From: Pelagicoccus mobilis
Lineage (GTDB): Bacteria; Verrucomicrobiota; Verrucomicrobiia; Opitutales; Opitutaceae
Direction: 5' to 3'
Assembly: GCF_016595505.1 (NCBI RefSeq)
Contig: NZ_JAENIL010000017.1
Coordinates: 1 to 64,000 of the forward strand
Length of the DNA stretch: 64,000 bases
This document shows positions 18,498 through 27,552 of the stretch, piece after piece. Made by a program: the position numbers and the translations under genes. Below the pieces are notes generated by a model, which had not been told where the DNA came from, made no database searches, and saw only the letters and a program-made list of their open reading frames with translations. How positions within the stretch are numbered: position 1 is the first letter of the stretch; each line of letters opens with the position of its first letter.

Positions 18498-19148
18498 CTA
18501 TCCACTCTCGCCCGGTTCTATGGGCTTCCATGAATGTAGCGTTTGCTTGTTCGTTGCGGAAAAGCAGAAGTAGTTGCCACCGCCGCCTCCTGGTTGGTCG
18601 TGCTTCCTGTCTATGGGGTAGCCCTTTATTTGGCATAGTAGCAGCGAGCCGACGCCTCCATGCGAGATGATCGCTATGTCTCCATCGCCGCTGTCTTGGC
18701 TGAGCACTCCATCTATGGCTTTTGATATTCTTTGTTGAGCGGCGTTTGCGGTTTCCCAACCTCTAACCGATTGATCTGGGTGGGCGAAGAACTGATCCGC
18801 TACAGTTTCGAACTCATCGGAGGGCAGGTATCCAGTCGATGATCTGTCGTTTTCTCCTAGCTCTTCTATCGTTTGGATTTCGAGGGAGAGGTGGTTGGCG
18901 ATGACTTCAGCTCCGTCGATCGCCTTTTGCTCATTGCTGCAGTAGACTGAGGTGATGCCTTGGACGAAGGGCTGCTGCAGGAAGGCTCTCATTCGTTCGA
19001 ATCCTCGCTCGGAAAGCGGCCACCTCGGAACTGGCACTTCCGGATCGATCGCCACGTTTGGATGGGTGATGAAGTAGACTTTTTTCACTTGGAGTTGGCC
19101 GAGGCGGAGACTCTGGATCGGTGCTTGAGCAGGAGTTGGTTTTAACAT
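18498..19148 (-). CDS. Histidine-phosphatase (phosphoglycerate mutase-like) superfamily protein
   Basis: The 216-residue protein follows the histidine phosphatase fold: strand with KKVYFITHP, PRWPLSERGFERMRAFL, VYCSNEQKAIDGAEVIA, and the second catalytic histidine in AIISHGGVGSLLL. The first motif reads THP instead of RHG. The catalytic histidine remains, but the arginine that binds phosphate is replaced by threonine. Activity may be changed, or this may be a known subgroup. Its C-terminal tail has a glycine run (QPGGGGGNYFCF). It is single, with no operon partner. Confidence 0.75.
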   Translation of the reverse strand: MLKPTPAQAPIQSLRLGQLQVKKVYFITHPNVAIDPEVPVPRWPLSERGFERMRAFLQQPFVQGITSVYCSNEQKAIDGAEVIANHLSLEIQTIEELGENDRSSTGYLPSDEFETVADQFFAHPDQSVRGWETANAAQQRISKAIDGVLSQDSGDGDIAIISHGGVGSLLLCQIKGYPIDRKHDQPGGGGGNYFCFSATNKQTLHSWKPIEPGESG

Positions 19149-19338
19149 CGCTTCGCTAGATCCGAACTGCGTTCGGCGATGATCACGCTTCGCGTGGAAG
19201 GACTCGAGGCTTTGCTATTGGTGACTGTGGTTAAAGTTCAATTACGAGGTGAAAATGTCTTTCACGTGAAGGTCGTGTTTTGAGTTTAGTGCGGAGTATT
19301 GATCAGAGTAATTGGGATCGATAGACTCTGTATATCTT

Positions 19339-19893
19339 TCAGATTCCTAATGTGATGTGGATGGCCTGGTCACGTACTTCAAAATCCTTCAGAAGGAGTC
19401 TGGCTAGAGTCGTTTTCGCGTCTATTGCTTTGAGCTTATAAACTGGTTGCTTCTCGACTATTTCGATTGCTGTTTCATTGGCAAACGTAGTAACGCGTTC
19501 GCTCCATTCATCTGGTACTCCTTGAATGTCCAATCTCTCGATTGTTGCGTTATCCAAAAAGAACTCCTGCTTCTCAGGATGGTATCTTATTACTGAAGTG
19601 ATAGTGACACCTCCTCCAAATTCGCGCTCTTGCTTTGGTAGCTTCAAGTCGAGTTTCGCATTCATGCCTATTCTCACTCGATTCTCGTTTTCCAGCAGCG
19701 AAACCTGTGGATCTGAGTAGTTGACACGAAGGATTACAAGATGGGTCTTGGTCGTTGGAAATCGTTGAGCGAGAGAAGAGTCAATCTGCTCCTGGGTGAT
19801 CACTACCTCGTACCTTTTTCCTTTGAAATAGAAATATGCACTCGTTCCAGCAATTGAGATCAAGAGAGCTATTGTTATTAGGAGTTTCTTCAC
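19339..19893 (-). CDS. DUF1439-like (YceB-type) membrane-anchored protein
   Basis: A 184-residue protein with an N-terminal anchor (residues 4-22) and then an elongated beta fold (YEVVITQEQIDSSLAQRFPT, ITSVIRYHPEKQEFFLDNATI). The start after the anchor, with repeated amphipathic strands and the ERLDIQGV segment, resembles DUF1439/YceB proteins, which have a lipid-binding, BPI-like half tube. Here the N-terminus is a membrane helix and not a lipobox. It probably faces the periplasm. It lies 37 bp downstream of the next membrane gene (19931-20341). Confidence 0.6.
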   Translation of the reverse strand: MKKLLITIALLISIAGTSAYFYFKGKRYEVVITQEQIDSSLAQRFPTTKTHLVILRVNYSDPQVSLLENENRVRIGMNAKLDLKLPKQEREFGGGVTITSVIRYHPEKQEFFLDNATIERLDIQGVPDEWSERVTTFANETAIEIVEKQPVYKLKAIDAKTTLARLLLKDFEVRDQAIHITLGI

Positions 19894-19930
19894 TTTATCA
19901 AACTTCTGGGACTATTTGTTCGTCACGGTT

Positions 19931-20341
19931 TCATTGGTTGAAGAATTGGGACACGGGTGAGAAGAAAACCAATACAACGAGTGCTCCATCGAGAAACAGT
20001 TCTATTTCATTTCTGATCACTTCAGTATGAGTTTTCATCGGTTGAATAGGCCACCTGACTTGACCGAAAACTGTCAGTATGACGGCGGAAAGAAAAAGCC
20101 ATCTGGCAGGAGGCCAGAAGAAAAACATCCCAGCGATGCCAGTCGCGGCGAGGGCGTAGATCGTTAGGCTTAGGCTGATGCCGATGGTTCGTCGTGCAAC
20201 CGATAATGAGCGGAACATACGGACAGCTTTTTCACTATGTTCCTTTCTGCTAAGCGACGGATCCTTAGACGGTAGGACCACTTGATAGATCACGTAAATT
20301 GTGTAGATCGACAAGAGTACTTTGAAGGTGGCTTGATCCAT
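19931..20341 (-). CDS. Small integral membrane protein, unknown
   Basis: The 136-residue protein has about four hydrophobic segments (LLSIYTIYVIYQVVL, ISLSLTIYALAATGIAGMFFF, WLFLSAVILTVFG, LFLDGALVVLVFFSPV) with a basic loop (RKEHSEKAVRMFRSL). No family was recognised. It is probably co-transcribed with the DUF1439-like gene, which starts 37 bp further on. Confidence 0.6.
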   Translation of the reverse strand: MDQATFKVLLSIYTIYVIYQVVLPSKDPSLSRKEHSEKAVRMFRSLSVARRTIGISLSLTIYALAATGIAGMFFFWPPARWLFLSAVILTVFGQVRWPIQPMKTHTEVIRNEIELFLDGALVVLVFFSPVSQFFNQ

Positions 20342-20558
20342 CTATTCTCTTGATTGTGAGTATTGGTTCCTAACTACGTTTAGGGCGAACAAGGTTGGTG
20401 GCTTTGGGGAGGGACGGTTCGGGTGCTTGAGAAGGATGCTCGAAGGCGTGTTTCGCACAAGGTTAATCTAGGTGTATGAACGCTGTGCTTATTCGCGTTG
20501 AGCGCTGGGCTTGAATCCTAGTGGAGCTGAGGGTCGGCTCAGCTGCAGTTAGGTTGGT

Positions 20559-23324
20559 TTAAGGTGTGGCTTGCAGAGCGCTGTTTTTAGGGGTAAAAGC
20601 GACTCGTATGAACTGAGATTCTGTTTCGGGACTGAGGAGCTCTAGGCTGATTGTTTGGGTGTCGTTGTTGTGGTTGGTGGTGGAGAGGGTATGGTAGTCT
20701 GTTTCTGGATTGAGCTGTATCCAGTTTTTGAGGTCGGTGGAGCTTTCGTAATGAAAGCTTTCCCCTTGCTGGGGCTTGTAGCGGGTGTAGCTGAAGATTA
20801 GTTTTTCGGAGTCGAGTTTGACTAGGGGAGGCGGGGCGGCGAAGGGGTTGTTCTGATTGCTGACGTTTATGGTGATGACGTTTGAGGATATACGTTCTCC
20901 GTAGATGTTGTTTCCTGAGGCGAGGGCGTGGGCGACTCCGTCAGCGAGAGCGGTGACGAGGCCGTCGCTGGAGATGCTGACGAGTTCGGGTTTGTCGATG
21001 AGCCAATCTAGAGTGGGGATGGGGGCGTCGCTGGGGATGGGGTTCGGGGTGAGGTTGATGGTGCCATCTCGGGTGCTGATGGAGTAGGTACTGGGTTCGA
21101 AGCTGAGGCCTGTGAGGGTGAGCGGTCCGTTTGCTTGGTTGGTGACAGTAAGTGGGAAGAATCTGGATACGCTGTCTGCGGATCGGGCGATGATGAAGGT
21201 TTTGCCGTTGCCGGTGGCGGTGATGAGTCCGTTTTGATCGATGGTGGCTACGGCCGTGTTTGCGCTTTCCCAAGTTAGCGTTTTGTTGGTGGCGTCTTCT
21301 GGGGCGATAGTAGGGGTGAGTTGGAGCGTACCGAGATCGGTGTTGATGGAACCGCTGGCGGGGGAGAGCGTAACGCTGGTGACGTCGGTGTATTGGTCTT
21401 GCTTGCTTAGGACAACCATATGGGTGTCGGTGATGCTGGAGCCGTCGGTTGATTTTGCGGTGATGGTGACGAGTCCGTTTTGCTTGGCTTTGAAGACTCC
21501 GTCGGAATCGATGGTGGCGCCGTTGTAGGTATTGACTGACCACTCTACGGTTTTGTTGGTGGCGTTTTCGGGTTGGACGACGACATCGAAATCGATGGTG
21601 CCTCTCGGCGTATCGATGACGGCGGTATCGGGTGTTATGGTGATGGAGGTGACGTAGTTGGATACGGCGATGGTCTTGCTGGCGATGGCTTCTGATCCGT
21701 CGGTTGCGGTGGCGGCGATTGTGACGGTGCCGTTGCTGATGGGAGTGAGTAGTCCGTCTGTGGATACGGTGGCGATAGATTCGTCTGAGCTTGTCCAGCT
21801 TAGGTTTGGGTTGGTCGCGTTTGATGGCGTGACTTCCGCTGCGAGTTGGAGTGTTTGTTCGAAGGATGTGATTGCGTTGGCGGGAGAGGATAGCGTGATG
21901 GCCGCGACTGGGATGTTGGGGGGTGTGTCGTCTTGGTTGCTGATGGAGATGGCGGTAGATTGGGAGACGCCCAGCCCGAAGTTTGCGGTGGCAGTGACGG
22001 TGACGTTTCCGTTGGCGAGGGCGGTGATGAGTCCGTTTTGGGAGATGCTGGCGATTTGGGGATTGTCCACGGTCCAAACGACGGGCTGGTGGTTGGCTTC
22101 GACGGGGAGGAGGCTGGCGGTGAGTTGCAGATTGCCGTTGTCGGTCGCTATGACTTGGGAGGGCGCGTCTAGGCTGAGGGAGGTGACGGCGCGTTCTCCG
22201 ACTTCGAGGAGGACGGTGTCGGTTGGGAATCCGTCGTCCATATTTTGGCGGATGGTGGAGGTTTCGCTTTCGAGGTCGTATTCGTAGACGGTTCCGAGGC
22301 CTTCGCCGGTGCCGCCGTAGCGGGTGATGCCGAGGAGCTTGCCTGAGTAGGCGGGGTGGAGAGCTCCGGTGGGTAGGTGGGGATTTCCCATGTCGACGAA
22401 CTCGTGCGTGAAGCTGAGGGTCTTGGTCGAGAGGTCGAAGCGGTAGATGGCTCCGCCGCCTTCGGAACCGCCGATGGAGACGTTTCCGTAGAGGTTTCCG
22501 TCTTGTCCTAGGCGAAGGCTTTCGGGGTGGGTGTGGAGTGAGGAGAGGGATTCGTGCGGGGTGTAGGTGTCGGTGCCCAGATCGTACTCGTAGATGAGGC
22601 CGCGGCCGTGGTTTCCTCCGGAGGTGGCGACGCCGTAGAGTTTGTTTTGGTGTAGAACGGTGTAGGGATCGGGCTTTGCTCCGGTGGAGAGGCTGAAGTA
22701 GTGTTTTACGGTGAAGGTGTTGGTGGAGAGGTTGTACTCCCAGAGGGTGCCTTGGTTGTTGTTGCCGCCGACGGGGGAAGTGCCGTAGAGCAGGTGTTCG
22801 TCGACGAGGGTGAGTTGGCCGTCGGCCAGGCCGTGCTTTCCTTGGGAAAGGGGGAAGTCGTGCAGGAGGCTGAGGGTGCGGGAGCGGGGCTCGTATTCGT
22901 AGAGGGAACCGAGGTAGGCGTTGGAGGTGGTGTAGAATTTTCCGTTGGGGGCGAGGACGAGGGTGTGCCCGATTCGCTCGGTCAGGTGGTATTCGACGTT
23001 GAAGGTTTCATAGGCGCGATCGTAGGAGAAGATGATGCCTTTTTGGTGAAGCCCTCCTTGTACGGTGACGCCGTAAATACGGCCGTCGGGGCCTTCGGAG
23101 AGCGTTCCAATGGGGTGCTTGCCGCCGTCGAGGCCGTCGAAGTGGTGCTTGATCTCAAGCGTGCTGGCGGCGGCGTCCATCTTGAAGAGGTAGCCTGCGT
23201 CCTGCTCTCCGCCGGTGAAGGTGACGCCCCAGATCTCGGAGTACTGGGCGCGGGTAAGCTGGCCAGCGAGAGACAGGAAAACAGTCAGGAGAGGAATCAG
23301 AAACCTGGTGGATGGAGAGAGCAT
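20559..23324 (-). CDS. Large secreted protein with GloVer-type repeats and bacterial Ig-like (BIG2) domains
   Basis: The 921-residue protein has a signal peptide (about 1-26). Residues about 27-385 are tandem repeats of the form LYGVATSGGNHGRGLIYEYD, matching the GloVer-containing propeller-like repeats of secreted surface proteins. From about 390 to 830 there are five Ig-like domains, each with the BIG2 pattern of TPSNATNPNLSWTSSDESIA and a following V-T-A-T strand. The C-terminus has SFHYESSTDLKNWIQL and SQFIRVAF, the same module as in other secreted proteins here. It is likely a cell-surface adhesion or display protein. The GC-rich repeats create long antisense frames that are not genes. 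Confidence 0.82.
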   Translation of the reverse strand: MLSPSTRFLIPLLTVFLSLAGQLTRAQYSEIWGVTFTGGEQDAGYLFKMDAAASTLEIKHHFDGLDGGKHPIGTLSEGPDGRIYGVTVQGGLHQKGIIFSYDRAYETFNVEYHLTERIGHTLVLAPNGKFYTTSNAYLGSLYEYEPRSRTLSLLHDFPLSQGKHGLADGQLTLVDEHLLYGTSPVGGNNNQGTLWEYNLSTNTFTVKHYFSLSTGAKPDPYTVLHQNKLYGVATSGGNHGRGLIYEYDLGTDTYTPHESLSSLHTHPESLRLGQDGNLYGNVSIGGSEGGGAIYRFDLSTKTLSFTHEFVDMGNPHLPTGALHPAYSGKLLGITRYGGTGEGLGTVYEYDLESETSTIRQNMDDGFPTDTVLLEVGERAVTSLSLDAPSQVIATDNGNLQLTASLLPVEANHQPVVWTVDNPQIASISQNGLITALANGNVTVTATANFGLGVSQSTAISISNQDDTPPNIPVAAITLSSPANAITSFEQTLQLAAEVTPSNATNPNLSWTSSDESIATVSTDGLLTPISNGTVTIAATATDGSEAIASKTIAVSNYVTSITITPDTAVIDTPRGTIDFDVVVQPENATNKTVEWSVNTYNGATIDSDGVFKAKQNGLVTITAKSTDGSSITDTHMVVLSKQDQYTDVTSVTLSPASGSINTDLGTLQLTPTIAPEDATNKTLTWESANTAVATIDQNGLITATGNGKTFIIARSADSVSRFFPLTVTNQANGPLTLTGLSFEPSTYSISTRDGTINLTPNPIPSDAPIPTLDWLIDKPELVSISSDGLVTALADGVAHALASGNNIYGERISSNVITINVSNQNNPFAAPPPLVKLDSEKLIFSYTRYKPQQGESFHYESSTDLKNWIQLNPETDYHTLSTTNHNNDTQTISLELLSPETESQFIRVAFTPKNSALQATP

Positions 23325-23514
23325 ACGTATGCGCGTATGGCTCCAATCGGCAGATGGGTGTGTCGGCTAAGCGAATGAAGGTAGATTAATGATCTGTTAA
23401 GGTGGGGGGATGGTGGAGGGGGGGCATTTTGTCGCCTCGGCGCGGTGACCTACAGTAATGGGGCTGTTGGGGAGGTCCTTTGCGTGACGCTTCTGCGGGG
23501 TATAGTAACGGCGG

Positions 23515-23856
23515 CTACCGTTTAGGGGATTGGGGGTTGGTGTGGATGCCTAGGATGAGACCGGTGGCGAAGATGAATTTGGGGAGGATGCCTTCGGTGA
23601 TGGGGGAAGCTCCGGTGGCGGCGCTGACGAGGTAGAGGGCGAGGAGGAAGATCAGGCCGCCTCGGAAGGCGGCACGTGGCTTCTCGAAGGAGAGGGCGGT
23701 GAAGGCGAGAAATCCGAAGCCGAAGAGAATGCTGGCGATCTTGATGTGCAGCTCGGGGTGATGGTTGGCCGGGGTGAAGGGCAGTATCAGGTGGATGAAC
23801 ACGAGCACGACAAGGACGCCTCGCGCGATATGGGTCGCGGAATCTCTCTGTATCAC
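23515..23856 (-). CDS. Small integral membrane protein, unknown
   Basis: The 113-residue protein has four hydrophobic stretches (ARGVLVVLVFIHLILPF, IASILFGFGFLAFTAL, GGLIFLLALYLVSAAT, PKFIFATGLILGI). No family was recognised. It lies 67 bp downstream of the anti-sigma gene on the same strand and might be in the same transcript. Confidence 0.55.
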   Translation of the reverse strand: MIQRDSATHIARGVLVVLVFIHLILPFTPANHHPELHIKIASILFGFGFLAFTALSFEKPRAAFRGGLIFLLALYLVSAATGASPITEGILPKFIFATGLILGIHTNPQSPKR

Positions 23857-23923
23857 AGCAACGGCTACACGAGGGAGGGGGAGCGGTTGCGTGTTATTTG
23901 GATGTTGGGAAGCGGGGGCTGGG

Positions 23924-24712
23924 CTAGGCTTGCGAGAGGAGTGGGGTCAGTGCTTCGGGGGAGAGTTTGCTGGCGATGGTCATGAGCATGTCGCCTTCGG
24001 ACCAGGCGAAGAGGTTCCAGTCGCCTTGGCGTTCCCAGCTTTGCTCTTGGATGGGCATGCCTTGCAGGTCGGATTTGCGGACGGTGAAGACGTGCACGAA
24101 ATCGCTGCCTTCGGCGAAGCAGACGAGGGAGGCTTTTTTGCCGTTGGGCAGGTCGAAAATGCGGCAGCCGGCGAGCTGGGTCTCGTGAGTGAGGGAGCCG
24201 GGCAGGCTGGTGGCGTGTGGGGCGCCTCGTTGGTCGAGCCATTGGTGGATGGCGGGAATCTGGTTGCCACGTTTGTCGAGCGGCAGGGCGGAGTCGGCGA
24301 GAATGCTGACGGAGTGGAGCCAGGAGGCGTGGGAGAGTTCTCCGAGTTCGGGGTCGGGTCTGTCGTATAGGAAAACGGAATACAGGGCCGCGAATGCGAC
24401 CACGGCTGCGGCTGCCGCTTGGCGCCACCAGTTTACGAATACGATTTTCTTTTTGGCCGGTTGCTCGATTGGCTCGGCTTCGTCCTGGAAAAGGGCGGTG
24501 GCGAGGATGGCTTTTTTGCCGGCTTCGGGGCCCTTGATGGAGGCGAGGGCGCCGGCCTGTCGTTTGTCGAAGTCGATCTGGGACTCGAACCATTTGTTTA
24601 GTTCGGGATCGCGGCGAGCTTGCTCGAGAGCGGCTTGGAGATTGTCGTCCAGGGCGTCGGTGCCGTTGGGCCGGTAGGCGCTGAGGATTTCTTTGGCGGT
24701 TTCTCTATCCAT
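23924..24712 (-). CDS. Probable membrane anti-sigma factor
   Basis: The 262-residue protein has a cytoplasmic N-terminal part (ETAKEILSAYRPNGTDALDD), then one membrane helix (AAAAAVVAFAALYSVFLY, about 135-152) and a periplasmic domain. Its start overlaps the sigma-factor stop by 8 bp. This topology and coupling are the hallmarks of an ECF anti-sigma factor. Sequence similarity to a named anti-sigma family is weak, so the call rests on context. The periplasmic part has FDLPNGKKASLVCFAEGSDF, perhaps a cysteine-dependent sensing site (with CRIFD). Confidence 0.75.
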   Translation of the reverse strand: MDRETAKEILSAYRPNGTDALDDNLQAALEQARRDPELNKWFESQIDFDKRQAGALASIKGPEAGKKAILATALFQDEAEPIEQPAKKKIVFVNWWRQAAAAAVVAFAALYSVFLYDRPDPELGELSHASWLHSVSILADSALPLDKRGNQIPAIHQWLDQRGAPHATSLPGSLTHETQLAGCRIFDLPNGKKASLVCFAEGSDFVHVFTVRKSDLQGMPIQEQSWERQGDWNLFAWSEGDMLMTIASKLSPEALTPLLSQA

Positions 24713-25256
24713 TTTCTTGGGCCTTTCTGGGGAATGGGACGGGGGCGGAGGAGGTGTTTTTCTTAGGAGACTCGAGGATTTGGCGGAGTTGGTCTTTGGC
24801 GCGTCTGAGGCGCGACATCACGGTGCCGATGGGGAGCTCGAGGGTCTCGGAAATTTCTTTGTAGGAGAAGTCTTGCAGATAGAAAAGGGTGATGGGGGCG
24901 CGGAAGCGTTCGTCGAGCTGGGCGAGGGCTTCGAGGGCGAGGGAGGCGTCGATCTGTCGCTCGGCGGTTTGCTTGGATTGCTCGTCGGGCGGCAGGGGGG
25001 CGGTGTCGAATTGGGTTTTGGGAAATCGTTTGGCGTGCCGGTAGTTGTCGATGAACTCTCGGTGGAGGACGCTGAAGAGCCAGGATTTCGATTTGGAGAG
25101 GTCTCTTATCTTCTCCTGGTTGCGGGCTAATTTTTGGAAGGCGTTCTGGGTGAGGTCGAGGGCGTCTTCGGAGTTCGAGCAAAGAGAGAGGGCGAAGCGG
25201 TAGAGGGGATCGTACCAGCGATCGACTACGGCTGTGAATTCTTCTTTGGTCATCAA
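24705..25256 (-). CDS. ECF-type RNA polymerase sigma factor
   Basis: The 183-residue protein has region 2 (YDPLYRFALSLCSNSEDALD and SKSWLFSVLHREFIDNYR) and region 4 (LPIGTVMSRLRRAKDQLRQIL with helix-turn-helix FSYKEISETLELP). It fits RpoE/SigW-like group IV sigma factors. It is coupled by an 8-bp overlap to the anti-sigma gene. A signal relayed by the membrane anti-sigma would release it to read a stress or surface regulon, which cannot be named from this window. Confidence 0.92.
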   Translation of the reverse strand: MMTKEEFTAVVDRWYDPLYRFALSLCSNSEDALDLTQNAFQKLARNQEKIRDLSKSKSWLFSVLHREFIDNYRHAKRFPKTQFDTAPLPPDEQSKQTAERQIDASLALEALAQLDERFRAPITLFYLQDFSYKEISETLELPIGTVMSRLRRAKDQLRQILESPKKNTSSAPVPFPRKAQENG

Positions 25257-25336
25257 AGGGAAGACGAGCGAGCTGGGGGCTTATTCCCAGTAATGTTACT
25301 TTTTTGGATTATCTCTATTTCGTTGGGGAGCGGCGT

Positions 25337-25362
25337 GCCCGCTGGGGACAGCGGGCGCTACC
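25337..25362. repeat. Intergenic stem-loop repeat, family A variant
   Basis: A hairpin GCCCGCTGGGGACAGCGGGC followed by GCTACC. The stem bases differ from the other family A copies, but the GGGGACA core and the GCTACC tail are kept, so stem changes look compensated. It lies between the divergent sigma and uracil permease genes. Confidence 0.65.
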
Positions 25363-25382
25363 TTGGGGGCCTACTTTTTGGT

Positions 25383-25449
25383 GAAACTATCAGTTTTTGA
25401 GATAGGTTTCATTAGAAGGGTATCTTATGTTGGCATATACTGACATAAG
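25383..25449 (+). promoter_or_regulatory. Candidate operator region upstream of the uracil permease
   Basis: Two inverted repeats lie 70-140 bp before the permease start. The first is GAAAC-TATC facing GATAGGTTTC at 25383-25410 (one bulged base). The second is a perfect 7-bp pair, CTTATGT and ACATAAG, at 25424-25449 with a 12-nt spacer. They could be a regulator site or a leader hairpin controlling the nucleobase cluster. No known riboswitch consensus was recognised. Confidence 0.35.
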
Positions 25450-25520
25450 GGTAATGATTTACTTGTTTGGTCCGGTTGAGTCCTTAGCGTGCTCCGCCAA
25501 TCTGTTCGAGGGTTTGTAAT

Positions 25521-26732
25521 ATGGACGAAATTGGTTGGTCGAAGAAACTGGTGCTGGGGGTACAGCACGTGTTTGCGATGTTTGGGGCGACGGTGTTGAT
25601 GCCGACGCTCACGGGTATGGATCCGAGTGTGGCGTTGTTGGCGGCGGGGCTTGGGACCTTTATTTTCCATGGGGTGACGGGTGGCATGGTCCCTGTCTTC
25701 CTGGGATCGAGTTTCGCGTTTATCGGAGCGATCAAGACGGTGGCTGGCGAGGATGGCAGCGGGATGTCTCAGGCGCTTGGCGGGGTGGTCTGCGCGGGGC
25801 TGGTCTACGTGCTTTTGTCGCTTCTGGTGAAGAGTGGCGGCGCGTCGCTGATGAAGCGTTTGTTTCCTGCGGTGGTGACGGGGCCGGTGATCATGGTAAT
25901 CGGTTTGTCGCTGGCGCCGATCGGGGTGAGCATGGCGTCGTCGGATTGGCTGCTGGCCTTGGTGGCGATCGGAACGATCGTGGCGGTTTCCTGTTTTCTG
26001 AAGGGGTTTTTTCGGCTGGTGCCGATCCTGATCGGGATCTTCGCTGGCTATGCGGTTGCGGCTGCCTTGGGGCGTGTGGATTACACTGCTTTGAAGGCGT
26101 CGGGGGACTTGTTGATCGGGGCGGACAACTTCATGTTTCCGACTTTCGAGTGGGGGGCGATTTTGGCGATCGTGCCGCTGGCGATCGTGACGGCGATGGA
26201 GCATATCGGGGACATCACGACCAATGGGGCGGTTGTCGGTAAGGACTTCTTTAAGAAGCCGGGGCTGCATCGGACCTTGTTGGGTGATGGTCTGGCGACC
26301 TTGTTCTCTGGTCTGATCGGGGGACCGCCGAATACGACTTATTCTGAAAACACCGGCGTGTTGGCGGTAACCAAGAACTACAACCCGGCGGTGATCCGGA
26401 TCGCGGCGATTATCGCGATCGTGCTGGGTCTGTTCAGTCCGGTGGGGGCGTTTTTGCGGACCATCCCGGTGGCGGTGATGGGAGGGGTGAGCTTCATCCT
26501 TTTTGGCATGATCGCGTCGGTGGGGATCCGCACGATCGCGAATGCCCAGCTGAATTTTAACCGTAGTCGAAACCTCATCATCGTGGCCTTGATCCTGGTT
26601 TGCGGCCTGGGCGGCGTGGAGGTGCCGATCGGGAACGTGAAGATTGAGGGGATCGGGCTGGCCGCGTTGGTGGGTATGTTCGCGAACCTATTGCTGCACA
26701 TCATTTTGCCGGACGATCCGGACAACGACTAA
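25521..26732 (+). CDS. uraA: Uracil permease (NCS2 family)
   Basis: The 403-residue protein has the NCS2/UraA layout of about 14 membrane segments. [23 protein letters not shown] is the N-terminal helix motif (TM1). The key substrate glutamates fit AMEHIGDI and the downstream [10 protein letters not shown] motif. It is 17 bp upstream of upp, which is the classic partner: uracil enters with protons and is trapped as UMP. A head-on GC-rich antisense frame covers part of the gene and is not coding. Confidence 0.93.
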   Translation: MDEIGWSKKLVLGVQHVFAMFGATVLMPTLTGMDPSVALLAAGLGTFIFHGVTGGMVPVFLGSSFAFIGAIKTVAGEDGSGMSQALGGVVCAGLVYVLLSLLVKSGGASLMKRLFPAVVTGPVIMVIGLSLAPIGVSMASSDWLLALVAIGTIVAVSCFLKGFFRLVPILIGIFAGYAVAAALGRVDYTALKASGDLLIGADNFMFPTFEWGAILAIVPLAIVTAMEHIGDITTNGAVVGKDFFKKPGLHRTLLGDGLATLFSGLIGGPPNTTYSENTGVLAVTKNYNPAVIRIAAIIAIVLGLFSPVGAFLRTIPVAVMGGVSFILFGMIASVGIRTIANAQLNFNRSRNLIIVALILVCGLGGVEVPIGNVKIEGIGLAALVGMFANLLLHIILPDDPDND

Positions 26733-26749
26733 TCGATAGGAGCTTAAGG

Positions 26750-27388
26750 ATGAAGAAATTCCCGACTTTGACTATTTCGAATCACCCGCTGATCCAGCAC
26801 AAGCTGAGCTACATCCGCGACAAGACGACTTCGAAGAAGGTGTTCAAGGAGTTGGTGGACGAAGTGGGCACCTTGCTCGCCTACGAGATCACCAAGAGTC
26901 TGCCGGTGAGAGCGGTGCAGGTCGACACGCCTTTGGCCACGACGACTTGCCATGTGGTCGATGCGGAGAGGGTGGTGCTGGTGCCCTTGCTCCGCGCCGG
27001 GTTGGGGATGGTAGATGGCGTGCTGAACCTGATCCCTAATTGCGCGATCTGTCACCTGGGACTGTATCGAGATCATGATACGCACGAGCCGGTGACCTAC
27101 TACTTCAAGCCGATGCCGGAGCCTGAGGAGCGGATGTTTATGATGGTGGATCCGATGTTGGCCACGGGGGGCTCGGCGATCGCTTCGGCGGATTTGCTGA
27201 AGAAGAACGGAGCGAAGAATATCAAGTTCATGTGTCTGGTTGCGGCGCCGGAGGGGGTGGAGGCTTTCCAGCATGCCCATCCGGATATCGAGATTTACGC
27301 GGCGGCGCTTGATGAGCGCTTGAACGACGACGCGTACATTCTGCCGGGGTTGGGGGATGCGGGCGATCGTCTGTTTGGTACCAAATAG
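26750..27388 (+). CDS. upp: Uracil phosphoribosyltransferase
   Basis: The 212-residue enzyme makes UMP from uracil and PRPP. The PRPP loop is [12 protein letters not shown] and the uracil-binding C-terminal motif is [26 protein letters not shown] is the further conserved segment. Length is normal for the family. It directly follows the uracil permease with a ribosome site (GGAGCTTAAGG) 5-7 nt before the ATG. Confidence 0.97.
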   Translation: MKKFPTLTISNHPLIQHKLSYIRDKTTSKKVFKELVDEVGTLLAYEITKSLPVRAVQVDTPLATTTCHVVDAERVVLVPLLRAGLGMVDGVLNLIPNCAICHLGLYRDHDTHEPVTYYFKPMPEPEERMFMMVDPMLATGGSAIASADLLKKNGAKNIKFMCLVAAPEGVEAFQHAHPDIEIYAAALDERLNDDAYILPGLGDAGDRLFGTK

Positions 27389-27552
27389 GAAATGAGTCCA
27401 GGGGGATCGACCCCAGAATTATTGTTAAGTTAAAAATGTTTCACGTGTACGTAGAATTAAAGTTGCTAATGACTTGGCGATGTGATTTCTACTTCGCGTT
27501 TCCACGTAGCCGAGCTGTGCTGGGCGGATAAATTCAGAGCTACTGCTTCCCC

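Noticed and set aside
20941-22287. Long frames on other strands and frames through the Ig-like protein
   Set aside because: They arise from the repetitive GC-rich coding sequence; their products are low-complexity (His/Arg or Val/Ser rich).
25425-26270. 281-codon minus-strand frame
   Set aside because: Antisense to the uracil permease; the product is rich in R, H and Q with no domain.
27389-27552. Purine riboswitch before the AzgA-type permease
   Set aside because: The conserved junction bases of the family were not found in this 164-bp interval.
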